Shown here: piece by piece, positions 1-10,350 of the stretch | Layout of the letters: each line of letters begins with the position of its first letter | Numbering within the stretch: the first letter of the stretch is position 1 | Source: Aquipseudomonas alcaligenes NBRC 14159 | GTDB taxonomy: Bacteria > Pseudomonadota > Gammaproteobacteria > Pseudomonadales > Pseudomonadaceae | Reading direction: 5' to 3' | DNA: 64,000 nucleotides | Assembly: GCF_000467105.1 (NCBI RefSeq) | Contig: NZ_BATI01000021.1 | Location: 60,228 to 124,227, forward strand | Program-made: the position numbers and the translations under genes | Notes under the pieces: model-generated | Seen by the model: only the letters and a program-made list of their open reading frames with translations | What the model was told of the DNA's origin: nothing | Database searches by the model: none

Positions 1-2
1 CC

Positions 3-290
3 CAGGTAGAACATGCCGAAGCCACCGCCGAGCAGGCCGAACAGGCCGATGGCGCGCTGGACCAGGTGGTCGGCGCCATCCGTACCATCGCCAGCATGGC
101 CGAGCGCACCGCCGAGGCCACCGCCCAGCAGGGTGGCGCCGCCAGCGAAATCCGCGACCGCAGCGAACGCATCCACCACCTGGGCGGCGACAACCTGACC
201 CGCATCGGTGAAGGTCGCGTCCAGGGTGAACAACTGCTGCAGCTGGGCAGCCAGCTGCACACGGCGGTGCAGGCGTTTCGCGTGGCCTAG
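3..290 (+). CDS. methyl-accepting chemotaxis protein, C-terminal fragment
   Basis: The frame is open from the window edge and ends at a TAG stop at 288-290, so only the last 95 residues are visible. They are alanine-, glutamate- and glutamine-rich and helical, with segments such as VVGAIRTIASMAERTAEATA and the small-residue heptads typical of the cytoplasmic signalling coiled coil and methylation helix of a chemoreceptor. The sensor domain and the CheA-binding hairpin lie outside the window. In P. aeruginosa the gene just upstream of dsbD is the chemoreceptor ctpL, so this is probably its counterpart. That identification is inferred from position. An internal GTG at 66 is not a real start because the frame continues upstream. 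Confidence 0.75.
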   Translation, partial: QVEHAEATAEQAEQADGALDQVVGAIRTIASMAERTAEATAQQGGAASEIRDRSERIHHLGGDNLTRIGEGRVQGEQLLQLGSQLHTAVQAFRVA

Positions 291-403
291 CGGCACCACG
301 CGTCGGCCGCCAACATCCGCTTACGCTCTGCGCCACCCGGTCGCCTGGGGTCCGCCGCCGGACTTGGGTATGATGCCCGCCAAGTCCGTCGTGCGAGCCC
401 GTC

Positions 404-2203
404 ATGCGCCGTCTGCTCCCTCTGTTCCTGCTGCTGTTCACCCTGCCCGCCCTCGCCGGTCTGTTCGACGACCCGGCCCCGCGCGGCGTGATCGATGATG
501 CCCCGCTGAACAACAGCAGCGACTTCCTGCCGGTGCGCGAGGCTTTTCGCCTCAGCCTGGTTAGCAGCGATGCCCAGTCGGTGAAGCTGCGCTTCGTGGC
601 GGCCGAGGGCTATTACCTTTATCGCCACCAGTTCAAGTTCCGCATCGAGCCCAGCGACCTGGCCAAGGGCGAGGCGCGGCTGCCGGCGGGCAAGCCCAAG
701 CACGACCAGTACTTCGGCGATGTCGAGGTGTACTACGGCATCACCGACGTCGAGCTGCCGCTGGACAACCCCATCGACCTGCCCTTCACCGTGCACGTGT
801 CCTACCAGGGCTGTGCCGACAAGGGCCTGTGCTACCCACCGGAAAACGAACGCGTCGAAGTCGACGGCCAGGGCGCGGCCCCGACCGCGCCCGCAGCCGG
901 CACGGCGCCCAGCGCACCGGCGCAGGCCGGCTGGACCTGGAAGGAACTGGCGCTGTTCTTCCTCGGCGGCCTGGCCCTGACCTTCACCCCCTGCGTGCTG
1001 CCGATGCTGCCGATCCTCACCGGCGTGGTGCTGCGCGGCCAGCCCGGCGGCACTCGCGGCCTGGTGCTGTCGCTGGCCTACGTACTGCCGATGGCACTCA
1101 GTTTCGCCATCCTCGGCGCGCTGATGGGCCTGTTCGGCGCCGAACTCAACCTGCAGGCACGCCTGCAGTCGCCCTGGGTGCTGGTACCCTTCGCCATCTT
1201 CTTCGCCCTGTTCGGCGCCGCCAGCCTGGGCTTCCTCGAACTGCGCCTGCCGGCCGCCATCGACGGGCGCCTGCAGCGTCTGAGTCAGCGTCTGCACGGC
1301 GGCACCATCTTCAGCGCCGCCGCTCTCGGCGTACTGTCCAGCCTGCTGGTATCGCCCTGCGTGTCGGCGCCGCTGGCCGGTGCCCTGCTGTATATCAGCA
1401 GCAGCGGCGACGCCCTCGGCGGCGGCCTCAAGCTGCTCGCCCTGGGCCTGGGCATGGGTGCGCCGCTGGTGCTGTTCGCCGTCGGCGGTGGCGCCCTGCT
1501 ACCGAAGTCCGGCCCCTGGATGGTCACCGTGCGCAACGCCTTCGGTGCCCTGCTGATGGCGGTGGCAGTGTGGCTGCTCGAACGCGTGGTGCCCGGTCCG
1601 CTCGCACTGGCGCTGTGGGGCCTGCTGGCCGCCGGTATCGCCCTGTGGCTGGGCGTGCTGGAGCTGACGCCCAAGACCCACCACCAGAAACTGGCGCAGC
1701 TGCTCGGCCTGCCGCTGCTGGTCTACGCGCTGGTCGCCTGGGTTGGCGCCCTGCAGGGCGAGAGCGACCCGCTGCGTCCGCTGGGGCATGCCCAGGTCGG
1801 CGCAGCCGTCGCAGCACCCAGCGCGCAGCAGAGCGAATGGCAGACCGTGACCACCCCGGCCGAACTGGATGCCGCGCTGGCCGAGGCAAAAAGCGCCGGC
1901 CAGCCGCTGCTGCTGGACTGGTACGCCGACTGGTGCATCAGCTGCAAGGTGATCGAGCGCGAGGTACTCACGGCGCCGACCGTGACCGCGCAGCTGGGCG
2001 GCTACCGGCTGATCCGCTTCGACATCACCGAAAGCCGCGAAGACCAGCGCGCCCTGCTCGACCGCTATCAGCTGTTCGGCCCGCCGGCGATCCTGTTCTT
2101 CGGGCCGAAGGGTGACGAATGGGCCGATCTGCGTGTCGTAGGTGAAATCAGCGCCGCCGACTTCGCCGAACGCCTGACCCGCGCCGCCGCACGCCAGAAC
2201 TGA
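404..2203 (+). CDS. dsbD: thiol:disulfide interchange protein DsbD
   Basis: This 599-residue inner-membrane protein carries reducing power from cytoplasmic thioredoxin to periplasmic DsbC and DsbG and to cytochrome c maturation. It has a signal peptide ending near ALA-G. The periplasmic alpha domain carries Cys137 and Cys143 (GCADKGLCYPPE). The central eight-helix domain carries the redox pair Cys197 (TFTPCVLP) and Cys319 (VSPCVSAP). The C-terminal thioredoxin-like domain has the motif WCISC, Cys511 and Cys514. All six catalytic cysteines are therefore present and the length is normal. A -10-like TATGAT lies at 369-374. The dsbD-aroQ-accB-accC order is conserved in Pseudomonas. Confidence 0.97.
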   Translation: MRRLLPLFLLLFTLPALAGLFDDPAPRGVIDDAPLNNSSDFLPVREAFRLSLVSSDAQSVKLRFVAAEGYYLYRHQFKFRIEPSDLAKGEARLPAGKPKHDQYFGDVEVYYGITDVELPLDNPIDLPFTVHVSYQGCADKGLCYPPENERVEVDGQGAAPTAPAAGTAPSAPAQAGWTWKELALFFLGGLALTFTPCVLPMLPILTGVVLRGQPGGTRGLVLSLAYVLPMALSFAILGALMGLFGAELNLQARLQSPWVLVPFAIFFALFGAASLGFLELRLPAAIDGRLQRLSQRLHGGTIFSAAALGVLSSLLVSPCVSAPLAGALLYISSSGDALGGGLKLLALGLGMGAPLVLFAVGGGALLPKSGPWMVTVRNAFGALLMAVAVWLLERVVPGPLALALWGLLAAGIALWLGVLELTPKTHHQKLAQLLGLPLLVYALVAWVGALQGESDPLRPLGHAQVGAAVAAPSAQQSEWQTVTTPAELDAALAEAKSAGQPLLLDWYADWCISCKVIEREVLTAPTVTAQLGGYRLIRFDITESREDQRALLDRYQLFGPPAILFFGPKGDEWADLRVVGEISAADFAERLTRAAARQN

Positions 2204-2325
2204 CGACGTCATATTTCTGCCGCAAATTTCGCCCATCTTGCCGACTACTCCCGGCAACTGGACAGCCCGCAGCGCTTTCGGCATAGTCCCGGCCAATCCA
2301 CGGTCAGAACAACAAGGAAGCGCCC

Positions 2326-2769
2326 ATGGCCACCCTACTGGTGCTGCACGGCCCCAACCTCAACCTGCTGGGTACCCGCGAACCCGACAAATACGGCGCC
2401 ACTACCCTAGCCGAGATCAATCAGGATCTGGAGCAGCGCGCCCGCGCCGCCGGCCATCATCTGCTGTACCTGCAGAGCAATGCCGAGTACGAGCTGATCG
2501 AGCGCATTCATGCGGCGAAAGGTGAAGGAGTCGACTTCATCGTCATCAATCCGGCCGCTTTCACTCACACCAGCGTCGCATTACGTGACGCGTTGCTGGC
2601 GGTGAGCATCCCATTCATCGAAGTGCACCTGTCCAACGTGCACAAGCGCGAACCATTCCGCCATCACTCCTACTTCTCCGACGTAGCGGTGGGAGTGATC
2701 TGCGGCCTCGGCGCCAGCGGCTACCGCCTGGCTTTGGAGGCTGCCCTGGAACAATTAGAACGCCCCTGA
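2326..2769 (+). CDS. aroQ: 3-dehydroquinate dehydratase, type II
   Basis: The product is a 147-residue type II dehydroquinase, which converts 3-dehydroquinate to 3-dehydroshikimate in the shikimate pathway and acts as a dodecamer in the cytosol. The sequence opens with the family hallmark [20 protein letters not shown], which holds the catalytic arginine and tyrosine. It continues with [17 protein letters not shown] and [20 protein letters not shown] (substrate and catalytic histidine regions). The start is set by an AAGGAAG ribosome site just upstream of ATG. The gene lies 25 bp before accB, and in pseudomonads aroQ, accB and accC are commonly cotranscribed. Confidence 0.97.
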   Translation: MATLLVLHGPNLNLLGTREPDKYGATTLAEINQDLEQRARAAGHHLLYLQSNAEYELIERIHAAKGEGVDFIVINPAAFTHTSVALRDALLAVSIPFIEVHLSNVHKREPFRHHSYFSDVAVGVICGLGASGYRLALEAALEQLERP

Positions 2770-2794
2770 CCTCACCCTTGGGAGTTGCAAAACT

Positions 2795-3259
2795 ATGGAT
2801 ATCCGTAAAGTCAAAAAACTGATCGAGCTGCTGGAAGAGTCCGGTATCGACGAGCTGGAAATCCGCGAGGGCGAAGAGTCCGTGCGCATCAGCCGCCATA
2901 GCAACAAGGCCATGGCCGCCCAGCCGATCTACGCCGCCGCCCCGGCCCCGGTCGCCGCGCCGGTTGCCCCGGTCGCCGCTGCAGCCCCGGCGGCCGACGC
3001 CGCACCGGCCGCCGCCAAGCTGAACGGCCATGTGGTGCGCTCGCCGATGGTCGGCACCTTCTACCGCGCCGCCTCGCCGACCTCCGGCAACTTCGCCGAA
3101 ATCGGCCAGACCGTGAAGAAAGGCGACATCCTGTGCATCGTCGAAGCCATGAAGATGATGAACCACATCGAGGCCGAGGCCAGCGGCGTGATCGAGTCGA
3201 TCCTCGTCGAGAACGGCCAGCCGGTTGAGTACGACCAGCCCCTGTTCACCATCGTTTGA
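2795..3259 (+). CDS. accB: biotin carboxyl carrier protein of acetyl-CoA carboxylase
   Basis: This is the 154-residue BCCP subunit of acetyl-CoA carboxylase, the first committed step of fatty acid synthesis. The N-terminal helix [20 protein letters not shown] is typical. It is followed by an alanine/proline-rich flexible linker at about residues 45-78 and then the C-terminal biotinyl domain. The biotin-accepting lysine is Lys120 in [12 protein letters not shown], 34 residues from the C-terminus, as expected. The gene is separated from accC by only 17 bp, which supports stoichiometric co-expression. Confidence 0.98.
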   Translation: MDIRKVKKLIELLEESGIDELEIREGEESVRISRHSNKAMAAQPIYAAAPAPVAAPVAPVAAAAPAADAAPAAAKLNGHVVRSPMVGTFYRAASPTSGNFAEIGQTVKKGDILCIVEAMKMMNHIEAEASGVIESILVENGQPVEYDQPLFTIV

Positions 3260-3276
3260 TGCGCGGGGAACCTGCG

Positions 3277-4632
3277 ATGCAGAAGCTGGAGAAAGTCCTG
3301 ATCGCCAACCGTGGCGAAATCGCCCTGCGCATCCTGCGCGCCTGCAAGGAAATGGGCATCAAGACGGTGGCCGTCTACTCCACCGCCGACCGTGACCTGA
3401 TGCACCTGGGTCTGGCCGACGAGACCGTGTGCATCGGCCCGGCGCCGGGCGCGCAGTCCTATCTGAGCATTCCGGCCATCATCAGCGCCGCCGAAGTCAC
3501 TGGCGCCACCGCCATCCACCCGGGCTACGGCTTCCTGGCCGAGAACGCCGACTTCGCCGAGCGCGTCGAGAAGTCCGGCTTCGCCTTCATCGGCCCGACC
3601 GGCGACGTGATCCGCCTGATGGGCGACAAGGTCTCGGCCAAGGAAGCCATGATCAAGTCCGGCGTGCCGGTGGTCCCGGGCTCCGAAGGCCCGCTGCCGG
3701 AAGACGAGGAAGAAGCCCTGCGCATCGCCCGTGAAGTGGGCTACCCGGTGATCATTAAGGCCGCCGGCGGCGGCGGTGGTCGCGGCATGCGCGTGGTGCA
3801 CAAGGAAGAAGACCTGATCAAGTCGGCCAAGCTGACCCGCACCGAAGCCGGTGCCGCGTTCGGCAACCCGATGGTCTACCTGGAGAAGTTCCTCGGCAAT
3901 CCGCGCCACGTGGAAGTCCAGGTGCTGTCCGACGGCCAGGGCAACGCCATCCACCTGTATGACCGCGACTGCTCGCTGCAACGCCGTCACCAGAAGGTGC
4001 TGGAAGAAGCCCCCGCTCCGCTGATCGACGAGAAGGCCCGCGCCGAAGTGCTCAAGCGCTGCGTCGATGCCTGCGTGGAGATCGGCTACCGTGGCGCCGG
4101 CACCTTCGAGTTCCTCTATGAAGACGGTCGCTTCTACTTCATCGAGATGAACACCCGCGTGCAGGTTGAGCATCCGGTCACCGAAATGGTCACCGGCATC
4201 GACATCGTCAAGGAGATGCTCAGCATCGCCGCCGGCAACAAGCTGTCGATCAAGCAGGAAGACGTGAAGATCCTCGGCCACGCCCTGGAATGCCGGATCA
4301 ACGCCGAAGACCCGGACAACTTCATGCCCTGCCCCGGCAAGGTCAAGCACTTCCACGCCCCGGGCGGCAACGGCATCCGCGTCGACTCGCACCTGTACAG
4401 CGGCTACTCGGTACCGCCGAACTACGACTCGCTGATCGGCAAGCTGATCAGCTACGGTCGCACCCGCGACGAAGCCATGGCGCGCATGCGCAACGCCCTG
4501 GACGAGATCGTGGTCGACGGCATCAAGACCAATATCCCGCTGCACCGCGACCTGGTGGTCGACAAGGGCTTCAATAAAGGTGGTGTGAATATCCACTACC
4601 TTGAGAAGAAGCTGGGCATGGATAAGCACTGA
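3277..4632 (+). CDS. accC: biotin carboxylase subunit of acetyl-CoA carboxylase
   Basis: This 451-residue ATP-grasp enzyme carboxylates the biotin on AccB using bicarbonate and ATP. Visible family features are the N-terminal preATP-grasp motif [20 protein letters not shown], the [15 protein letters not shown] motif, the glycine loop [11 protein letters not shown], and the catalytic segment [18 protein letters not shown] near residues 289-306. Translation is taken from the ATG at 3277; an in-frame ATG at 3259 overlaps the accB stop and would add residues that the family lacks. A hairpin with terminator-like arms follows the gene. Confidence 0.97.
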   Translation: MQKLEKVLIANRGEIALRILRACKEMGIKTVAVYSTADRDLMHLGLADETVCIGPAPGAQSYLSIPAIISAAEVTGATAIHPGYGFLAENADFAERVEKSGFAFIGPTGDVIRLMGDKVSAKEAMIKSGVPVVPGSEGPLPEDEEEALRIAREVGYPVIIKAAGGGGGRGMRVVHKEEDLIKSAKLTRTEAGAAFGNPMVYLEKFLGNPRHVEVQVLSDGQGNAIHLYDRDCSLQRRHQKVLEEAPAPLIDEKARAEVLKRCVDACVEIGYRGAGTFEFLYEDGRFYFIEMNTRVQVEHPVTEMVTGIDIVKEMLSIAAGNKLSIKQEDVKILGHALECRINAEDPDNFMPCPGKVKHFHAPGGNGIRVDSHLYSGYSVPPNYDSLIGKLISYGRTRDEAMARMRNALDEIVVDGIKTNIPLHRDLVVDKGFNKGGVNIHYLEKKLGMDKH

Positions 4633-4639
4633 CGCGAGT

Positions 4640-4682
4640 TCGTAGGACGGGAGCAACCCGCGCGGGTTTCACCTGCCCTACA
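4640..4682. repeat. intergenic inverted repeat (GTAGG-type)
   Basis: An imperfect inverted repeat opens with GTAGGACGGGAGCAACCCG and closes with CGGGTTTCACCTGCCCTAC. The same GGGTGCAACCCG-type core recurs at 25363-25409, which suggests a dispersed REP-like element common in Pseudomonas intergenic DNA. The family relationship is by eye only. Confidence 0.5.
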
Positions 4683-4685
4683 CGC

Positions 4686-4719
4686 ACAAGGGTCGCCCAC
4701 GGGCGGCCCTTGTCGTTTC
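4686..4719 (+). terminator. terminator-like hairpin after accC
   Basis: ACAAGGGTCGCCC and GGGCGGCCCTTGT form a 13-bp stem with one G-U type mismatch and a 2-nt loop. It is followed by the modest U-tract TGTCGTTTCC. It separates accC from prmA. Confidence 0.6.
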
Positions 4720-4809
4720 CGGCCAGCGCCTGCGGTGGCAGCCGAGCCCTCCCTCAAGTAAGCTGCGCGGCCAATTGCACCTAGCGTCGCATCGTTCACG
4801 AGGTTTCCC

Positions 4810-5691
4810 ATGCCCTGGTTACAAGTCCGTCTCGCCATCACCCCGGAACAGGCGGAGACCTACGAGGACGCCCTGCTCGGCGTCGGCGCCGTGTCGGTAA
4901 CCTTCATGGACGCCGAAGACCAGCCGATCTTCGAGCCGGACCTGGGCACCACTCCGCTGTGGTCCAACACCCATCTGCTGGCGCTGTTCGAGGCCGATAC
5001 CGACCCGACCAACCTGGTCGCGCACCTGCAGCTGCTCACCGGCGGCGAGCTGCCGGCCCACGAGATCGAGCACATCGAAGACCAGGACTGGGAACGCAGC
5101 TGGATGGACAACTTCCAGCCCATGCGCTTCGGCCAGCGCCTGTGGATCGTGCCGAGCTGGCACGCCGCGCCTGAGCCGGAGGCAGTCAACCTGCTGCTCG
5201 ACCCGGGCCTGGCTTTCGGTACCGGCACCCACCCGACCACCGCGCTGTGCCTGGAATGGCTGGACGGCCAGGACCTGAATGACTGCACGGTGATCGACTT
5301 CGGCTGCGGCTCCGGCATCCTCGCGATTGCCGCCCTACTGCTCGGCGCACCGCAGGCCATCGGTACCGACATCGACCCGCAGGCGCTGGAGGCCTCGCGC
5401 GACAATGCCGGGCGCAACGGCATCGACCCGGCGCGCTTCCCGGTCTACCTGCCCGCCGACATGCCACAACAGCCGGCCGAAGTGGTGGTGGCCAATATCC
5501 TGGCCGGCCCGCTGGTCTCGCTGGCCCCGCAGATCACCGCCCTGGTCAAGGCCGGCGGCCGCCTGGCGCTGTCCGGCATCCTCGCCGAGCAGGCCGAGGA
5601 AGTTCGCGCGGCTTATGCAGACGCCTTCGACCTCGATCCGACCGCGATCAAGGACGGCTGGGTACGCATCAGCGGCGTCAAACGCGCCTAG
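4810..5691 (+). CDS. prmA: ribosomal protein L11 methyltransferase
   Basis: This 293-residue SAM-dependent enzyme trimethylates ribosomal protein L11. The N-terminal substrate-recognition domain begins [20 protein letters not shown]. The catalytic domain has [14 protein letters not shown] followed by SAM motif [21 protein letters not shown] near residue 162 and the ANILAGPL motif near residue 227. The length is normal. It stands between accC and the zinc-ribbon gene, the order I recall from P. aeruginosa. Confidence 0.97.
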   Translation: MPWLQVRLAITPEQAETYEDALLGVGAVSVTFMDAEDQPIFEPDLGTTPLWSNTHLLALFEADTDPTNLVAHLQLLTGGELPAHEIEHIEDQDWERSWMDNFQPMRFGQRLWIVPSWHAAPEPEAVNLLLDPGLAFGTGTHPTTALCLEWLDGQDLNDCTVIDFGCGSGILAIAALLLGAPQAIGTDIDPQALEASRDNAGRNGIDPARFPVYLPADMPQQPAEVVVANILAGPLVSLAPQITALVKAGGRLALSGILAEQAEEVRAAYADAFDLDPTAIKDGWVRISGVKRA

Positions 5692-5752
5692 AGCTTGTCG
5701 ACCCAGGCCCCGGCTTGGGTAAACTAACGCCCTGTTTCGCACGGACCGCCGC

Positions 5753-7120
5753 ATGACCGACAGCTTCGTCACCCAATGCCCCCACTGCCGTACCAGCTTC
5801 CGCATCAGTCGCGCGCAGCTGGGCGCAGCCCATGGCGCCGTGCGCTGCGGGGCCTGCATGCGCGTGTTCAATGCCGCCCAGCAACTGCTGGTGGATCAGA
5901 ACCGGGTCAGCAAACCGGCCACAGCACCGACAGCCGCGCGCCCCGCGGCCCCGGCAGCACCTGCGCCTGCGCCCCGCCCTGCTCCAGCCGCAGCAGCAGT
6001 GCCCGCGCCCAGCGCTCCGGCCCAACCGGTCGCTGCGCAACCGGCGACGGCTCCGGTACCGGCCAAACCGGCCCAACCGGCAGCGGCCGAGAAGAAATCC
6101 GTCGATACCCTGTGGATTCACGACGATCTGGACCTGGACAGCCTCGACCTCGACGAGGAGCTGGCCAAGCTGGAAGAACAGGAAATGCAGCTGTCCCGCG
6201 AGTTCCTGGCGATCGACAGCGCGCCCAAGCCGGGCACACAGCTGCTGCATGCCGACGAGGAAGACAGTCGCCACGACGAGAGCTGGGCCGAATCCCTGAT
6301 CAAGGACGAGCCGCCGCGCAAGACCGCGACCATGGCCCCGGTGCGGCCGCGCCCGGAACCCGCGCCCGAGCCGCTGCGCGCCGAACCCCAGGTTCGCGCC
6401 AAGCCCGTCGAGGAACCACCGGCAGAGCGCGATGAGCCGCCGCTGGGCAACCTGTCCGCCGCCGACGAGGAGGATGCCGAGGAGATCGCCGATGGCGACT
6501 ACCGCATCGCCGCCGAGCCGACGTCGACTCCGGCACAGCCCGCCAAATCGGTGCGCAGCGAACCGGCATTGCGCGACGACAGCCTGCTGGAACTCAGCGA
6601 AGACCCGCTCCACCTCGACTGGCAGCAGCCGAAGAAGCCCTGGGGCCGCTGGATCGGCTGGGGCCTGCTGAACCTCATTGCCGCCGGCGCGCTGGCCACC
6701 CAGTACACGGTGTATCACTTCGAGGAACTGGCGCGTCAGGACCAGTATCGCCCCTGGTTCGAGGCGATCTGCCCGGAAATCGGCTGCACCCTGCCGTCCA
6801 AGGTCGATATCGCGCAGATCCGCAGCACCAACCTGGTGGTGCGCAGCCACCCGCAATACATGGACGCGCTGATGGTCGACGCCATCCTCTACAACCGCGC
6901 CCAGTTCGCCCAGCCTTTCCCGCTGCTGGAACTGCGCTTCGCCGACCTCAACGGCCAGCTGATCGCCAGCAGCCGTTTCCGCCCCAGCGAGTACCTCAGC
7001 GGCGAGCTGGCCGGCCAGGACGAGATGCCGCCGCAGACGCCCATCCACATCTCCCTGGAGATCAAGGACCCGGGCGCCAAAGCGGTCAACTACAGCCTCA
7101 GCTTCCACTCCCCCGAATAG
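5753..7120 (+). CDS. zinc-ribbon and DUF3426 domain membrane protein
   Basis: The function of this 455-residue protein is unknown. The N-terminus is an MJ0042-type zinc ribbon with CPHC near residue 9 and CGAC near residue 34. A long low-complexity stretch follows (about residues 55-110, rich in Ala, Pro and Gln), then an acidic region with many Asp and Glu residues up to about 280. There is one transmembrane helix near residues 300-322 (IGWGLLNLIAAGALATQYTV) and a C-terminal DUF3426 domain containing CPEIGCTLP. This architecture is standard for DUF3426 proteins. The predicted topology puts the zinc ribbon in the cytoplasm and DUF3426 in the periplasm. It sits between prmA and dusB. Confidence 0.85.
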   Translation: MTDSFVTQCPHCRTSFRISRAQLGAAHGAVRCGACMRVFNAAQQLLVDQNRVSKPATAPTAARPAAPAAPAPAPRPAPAAAAVPAPSAPAQPVAAQPATAPVPAKPAQPAAAEKKSVDTLWIHDDLDLDSLDLDEELAKLEEQEMQLSREFLAIDSAPKPGTQLLHADEEDSRHDESWAESLIKDEPPRKTATMAPVRPRPEPAPEPLRAEPQVRAKPVEEPPAERDEPPLGNLSAADEEDAEEIADGDYRIAAEPTSTPAQPAKSVRSEPALRDDSLLELSEDPLHLDWQQPKKPWGRWIGWGLLNLIAAGALATQYTVYHFEELARQDQYRPWFEAICPEIGCTLPSKVDIAQIRSTNLVVRSHPQYMDALMVDAILYNRAQFAQPFPLLELRFADLNGQLIASSRFRPSEYLSGELAGQDEMPPQTPIHISLEIKDPGAKAVNYSLSFHSPE

Positions 7121-7210
7121 GCCGCAGACGCCGGATTTCCGGCGCTCCAGCCTTGTCACCCAGCCAACGGCGATAACCCGATGGCTGCTCATAATTTGTT
7201 CAAAACAGCC

Positions 7211-7239
7211 TTTATCCGGTCATCGAGAGCGGGTATCAT
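7211..7239 (+). promoter_or_regulatory. predicted sigma-70 promoter for dusB-fis
   Basis: TTTATC at 7211-7216 and TATCAT at 7234-7239 are separated by 17 bp and lie about 95 bp ahead of the dusB start. This fits the known expression of fis from a promoter upstream of dusB. It was judged by eye. Confidence 0.5.
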
Positions 7240-7332
7240 GCCCTCCCTTTTTCGCACTCCCCCGATCGCCGTTTCGCTCTCTGGCAGGCTACGCCATTGC
7301 CCGAAACGACCTTCGAGACAACAGGGATGACC

Positions 7333-8331
7333 ATGTCGGTGGTACGCATCGGCCCTTACACACTGCCCAACCAGCTGATCCTCGCCCCCATGGCGGGCGT
7401 CACCGATCAGCCGTTCCGGCAGCTGTGCCGGCGCCTTGGCGCCGGCATGGTGGTCTCCGAGATGGTCACCAGCGACGTACGCCTGTGGAACAGCCGCAAG
7501 TCGCGCCTGCGTCTGGTGCACGAGGGCGATCCCGAGCCGCGCTCGGTACAGATCGCCGGCGGCGATCCCGAGATGCTGGCCGAGGCCGCCCGTCGCAATG
7601 TCGAGCTGGGCGCGCAGATCATCGACATCAACATGGGCTGCCCAGCCAAGAAGGTCTGCAACAAGGCCGCCGGCTCGGCCTTGATGAAAGATGAAGAGCT
7701 GGTGACGGCCATCCTCAATGCGGTGGTCAAAGCGGTCGATGTGCCGGTGACCCTGAAGATCCGCACCGGCTGGGATCGCGCGAACAAGAACGGCATCACC
7801 GTGGCGAAGATCGCCGAACAGGCCGGCATCAGCGCCCTGGCCGTGCACGGCCGGACCCGCGCCGACCTGTACACCGGCTCCGCCGAGTACGACACCATCG
7901 CCGCGATCAAGCAGGCGATCTCCATTCCGGTGTTTGCCAATGGCGACATCGATTCGCCGCACAAGGCCCAGCAGGTACTCGACGCCACCGGTGCCGACGC
8001 CCTGCTGATCGGTCGTGCGGCGCAAGGGCGGCCGTGGATCTTCCGCGAGATCGCCCATTTCCTGGCAACCGGCAAGGAGCTGCCGGCGCCGACACTATAC
8101 GAAGTAGAACGGATCCTGCTGGAACACCTGGCCGCCTTGCACGCCTTCTATGGCGAGCTGATGGGCGTACGCATCGCCCGCAAGCATGTCGGCTGGTACC
8201 TGGCAACTCTACCCGGCGCCCGCGAGTTTCGCGCCGAGTTCAATCGTCTGGAAAGTACGGACGCGCAGTACACCGCAGTTCGGCAGTTCTTCGCCGAGCA
8301 GAACAATAAGGGAAATGAGGTGGCCGCATGA
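7333..8331 (+). CDS. dusB: tRNA-dihydrouridine synthase B
   Basis: This 332-residue FMN enzyme reduces specific uridines to dihydrouridine in tRNA. The N-terminal TIM barrel contains LILAPMAGVTDQPFR, the FMN-binding QIAGGDPEMLAEAA, and the catalytic motif NMGCPAKKVCNKAAGSAL with Cys103. The later segments VHGRTRADLYTGSA and IGRAAQGRPWIF are typical of the family. ATG 7333 is preferred over the ATG at 7327 because the AGGG ribosome site is correctly spaced from it. The stop overlaps the fis start as ATGA, the classic dusB-fis coupling. Confidence 0.96.
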   Translation: MSVVRIGPYTLPNQLILAPMAGVTDQPFRQLCRRLGAGMVVSEMVTSDVRLWNSRKSRLRLVHEGDPEPRSVQIAGGDPEMLAEAARRNVELGAQIIDINMGCPAKKVCNKAAGSALMKDEELVTAILNAVVKAVDVPVTLKIRTGWDRANKNGITVAKIAEQAGISALAVHGRTRADLYTGSAEYDTIAAIKQAISIPVFANGDIDSPHKAQQVLDATGADALLIGRAAQGRPWIFREIAHFLATGKELPAPTLYEVERILLEHLAALHAFYGELMGVRIARKHVGWYLATLPGAREFRAEFNRLESTDAQYTAVRQFFAEQNNKGNEVAA

Positions 8332-8663
8332 CGAGGATGACCGAGCCTTTTTTTGAGCAATCAGTTTTTGATGGGGCAGTACCCGTGAGCGACAACGCCA
8401 ACCTGAAGCAGCACCTGAACACGCCGTTCGAACAGGGCCAGACCCTGCGCGACAGTGTGGAGAAGGCCCTGCACAACTACTTTGCCCATCTCGAGGGAGC
8501 GGACGTCACCGACGTCTACAACCTGGTACTGACCGAGGTCGAAGCGCCGCTGCTGGAAACCGTGATGAACCACGTCAAGGGTAACCAGACCAAGGCCTCC
8601 GAACTGCTCGGTCTGAACCGCGGCACCCTGCGCAAGAAGCTCAAGCAATACGATCTGCTGTAA
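8328..8663 (+). CDS. fis: DNA-binding protein Fis
   Basis: The product is a 111-residue nucleoid protein that bends DNA and regulates rRNA, virulence and recombination. The central helices [18 protein letters not shown] and [20 protein letters not shown] are followed by the C-terminal helix-turn-helix [20 protein letters not shown]. All are near-invariant in gammaproteobacteria. The N-terminus is slightly longer than in E. coli, and the start could be the ATG at 8328 (coupled to dusB) or at 8337. A strong terminator follows. Confidence 0.97.
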   Translation: MTRMTEPFFEQSVFDGAVPVSDNANLKQHLNTPFEQGQTLRDSVEKALHNYFAHLEGADVTDVYNLVLTEVEAPLLETVMNHVKGNQTKASELLGLNRGTLRKKLKQYDLL

Positions 8664-8679
8664 TCACCCGAATGCCTGG

Positions 8680-8712
8680 AAAAGGGCGGCCCGCACAAGC
8701 CGCCCTTTTTTA
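8680..8712 (+). terminator. intrinsic terminator after fis
   Basis: Arms AAAAGGGCGGC and GCCGCCCTTTTT enclose an 8-nt loop and end in a run of six T. This is a textbook rho-independent terminator. Confidence 0.9.
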
Positions 8713-8742
8713 CTGAATTCCTCAGCTCCGATGGACTTTGCA

Positions 8743-10350
8743 ATGACCGACCAGACCACCCGCCTCCCCGTTCGCTGCGCCCTGATCAGCGTTTCCGACA
8801 AGACCGGCATCCTCGAATTCGCCCGCGAACTCGAGGCCCTCGGCGTGGAAATCCTCTCCACCGGCGGCACCTACAAGCTGCTCAAGGACAACGGCGTGGC
8901 CGCGGTGGAAGTCGCCGACTACACCGGCTTCCCGGAGATGATGGACGGTCGCGTGAAGACCCTGCACCCGAAGATCCACGGTGGCATCCTCGGCCGTCGC
9001 GCCCTCGACGGCGACGTGATGGAGCAGCACGGCATCAAGCCGATCGACCTGGTCGCGGTCAACCTCTACCCCTTCGCCGCCACCGTGGCCAAGCCCGGCT
9101 GTGACCTGGCCGACGCCATCGAGAACATCGACATCGGCGGTCCGACCATGGTCCGCTCCGCCGCCAAGAACCACAAAGACGTGGCCATCGTGGTCAACGC
9201 CAGCGACTACGCCGGCATCGTCGACAGCCTGAAAGCCGGCGGCCTGAGCTACGCCCAGCGCTTCGATCTGGCGCTGAAGGCCTTCGAGCACACCGCCGCC
9301 TACGACGGCATGATCGCCAACTACCTGGGCACCATCGACCAGAGCCGCGACACCCTGTCCACCGAAGAACGCGGCGCCTTCCCGCGCACCTTCAACAGCC
9401 AGTTCATCAAGGCCCAGGAAATGCGCTACGGCGAGAACCCGCACCAGAGCGCGGCGTTCTATGTGGAAGCGCAGAAAGGCGAGGCCAGCGTCGCTACCGC
9501 CATCCAGCTGCAGGGCAAGGAACTGTCGTTCAACAACGTGGCCGACACCGACGCCGCGCTGGAATGCGTGAAGAGCTTCGTCAAGCCGGCCTGCGTCATC
9601 GTCAAGCACGCCAACCCGTGCGGCGTGGCCGTGGCCACCGATGAAGAAGGCGGCATCCGCAAGGCCTACGACCTGGCCTATGCCACCGATACGGAATCCG
9701 CGTTTGGCGGCATCATCGCCTTCAACCGTGAGCTGGACGGTGAAACCGCCAAGGCCATCGTCGAGCGTCAGTTCGTCGAAGTGATCATCGCGCCGAAAGT
9801 CTCCCAGGCTGCCCGCGACGTGGTCGCTGCCAAAGCCAACGTGCGTCTGCTGGAGTGCGGCGAGTGGCCGGCCGAACGTGCCGCCGGCTGGGACTTCAAA
9901 CGCGTCAACGGCGGCCTGCTGGTACAGAGCCGTGATATCGGCATGATCACCGCCGCCGACCTGAAAGTGGTGACCAAGCGCGCCCCGACCGAACAGGAAA
10001 TCCACGATCTGGTGTTCGCCTGGAAAGTGGCCAAATTCGTCAAATCCAACGCCATCGTCTACGCCAAGGGCCGCCAGACCATCGGCGTCGGTGCCGGCCA
10101 GATGTCGCGCGTCAACTCCGCGCGCATCGCCGCCATCAAGGCCGAACACGCCGGCCTGCAGGTTGCCGGCGCGGTAATGGCCTCGGACGCCTTCTTCCCG
10201 TTCCGCGACGGCATCGACAATGCCGCCAAGGTCGGCATCACTGCAGTGATCCAGCCGGGTGGTTCGATGCGAGATGCCGAAGTCATCGCGGCCGCTGATG
10301 AAGCGGGAATCGCGATGGTGTTCACCGGCATGCGCCACTTCCGCCACTAA
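8743..10350 (+). CDS. purH: bifunctional AICAR transformylase / IMP cyclohydrolase
   Basis: This 535-residue enzyme catalyses the last two steps of de novo IMP synthesis. The N-terminal MGS-like cyclohydrolase domain has [20 protein letters not shown] and the STGGTYKLL motif. The C-terminal transformylase domain has [13 protein letters not shown] and the catalytic [11 protein letters not shown]. The ATG at 8743 gives the N-terminus [11 protein letters not shown], as in other pseudomonads; an upstream in-frame ATG at 8731 would add four residues. purD follows in the same orientation, with a 220-bp spacer. Confidence 0.97.
   Translation: MTDQTTRLPVRCALISVSDKTGILEFARELEALGVEILSTGGTYKLLKDNGVAAVEVADYTGFPEMMDGRVKTLHPKIHGGILGRRALDGDVMEQHGIKPIDLVAVNLYPFAATVAKPGCDLADAIENIDIGGPTMVRSAAKNHKDVAIVVNASDYAGIVDSLKAGGLSYAQRFDLALKAFEHTAAYDGMIANYLGTIDQSRDTLSTEERGAFPRTFNSQFIKAQEMRYGENPHQSAAFYVEAQKGEASVATAIQLQGKELSFNNVADTDAALECVKSFVKPACVIVKHANPCGVAVATDEEGGIRKAYDLAYATDTESAFGGIIAFNRELDGETAKAIVERQFVEVIIAPKVSQAARDVVAAKANVRLLECGEWPAERAAGWDFKRVNGGLLVQSRDIGMITAADLKVVTKRAPTEQEIHDLVFAWKVAKFVKSNAIVYAKGRQTIGVGAGQMSRVNSARIAAIKAEHAGLQVAGAVMASDAFFPFRDGIDNAAKVGITAVIQPGGSMRDAEVIAAADEAGIAMVFTGMRHFRH

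Noticed and set aside
287..1297. Long antisense open frame over dsbD
   Set aside because: Composition is a low-complexity shadow of the GC-rich forward gene, with no family motif; DsbD on the plus strand has all six catalytic cysteines.
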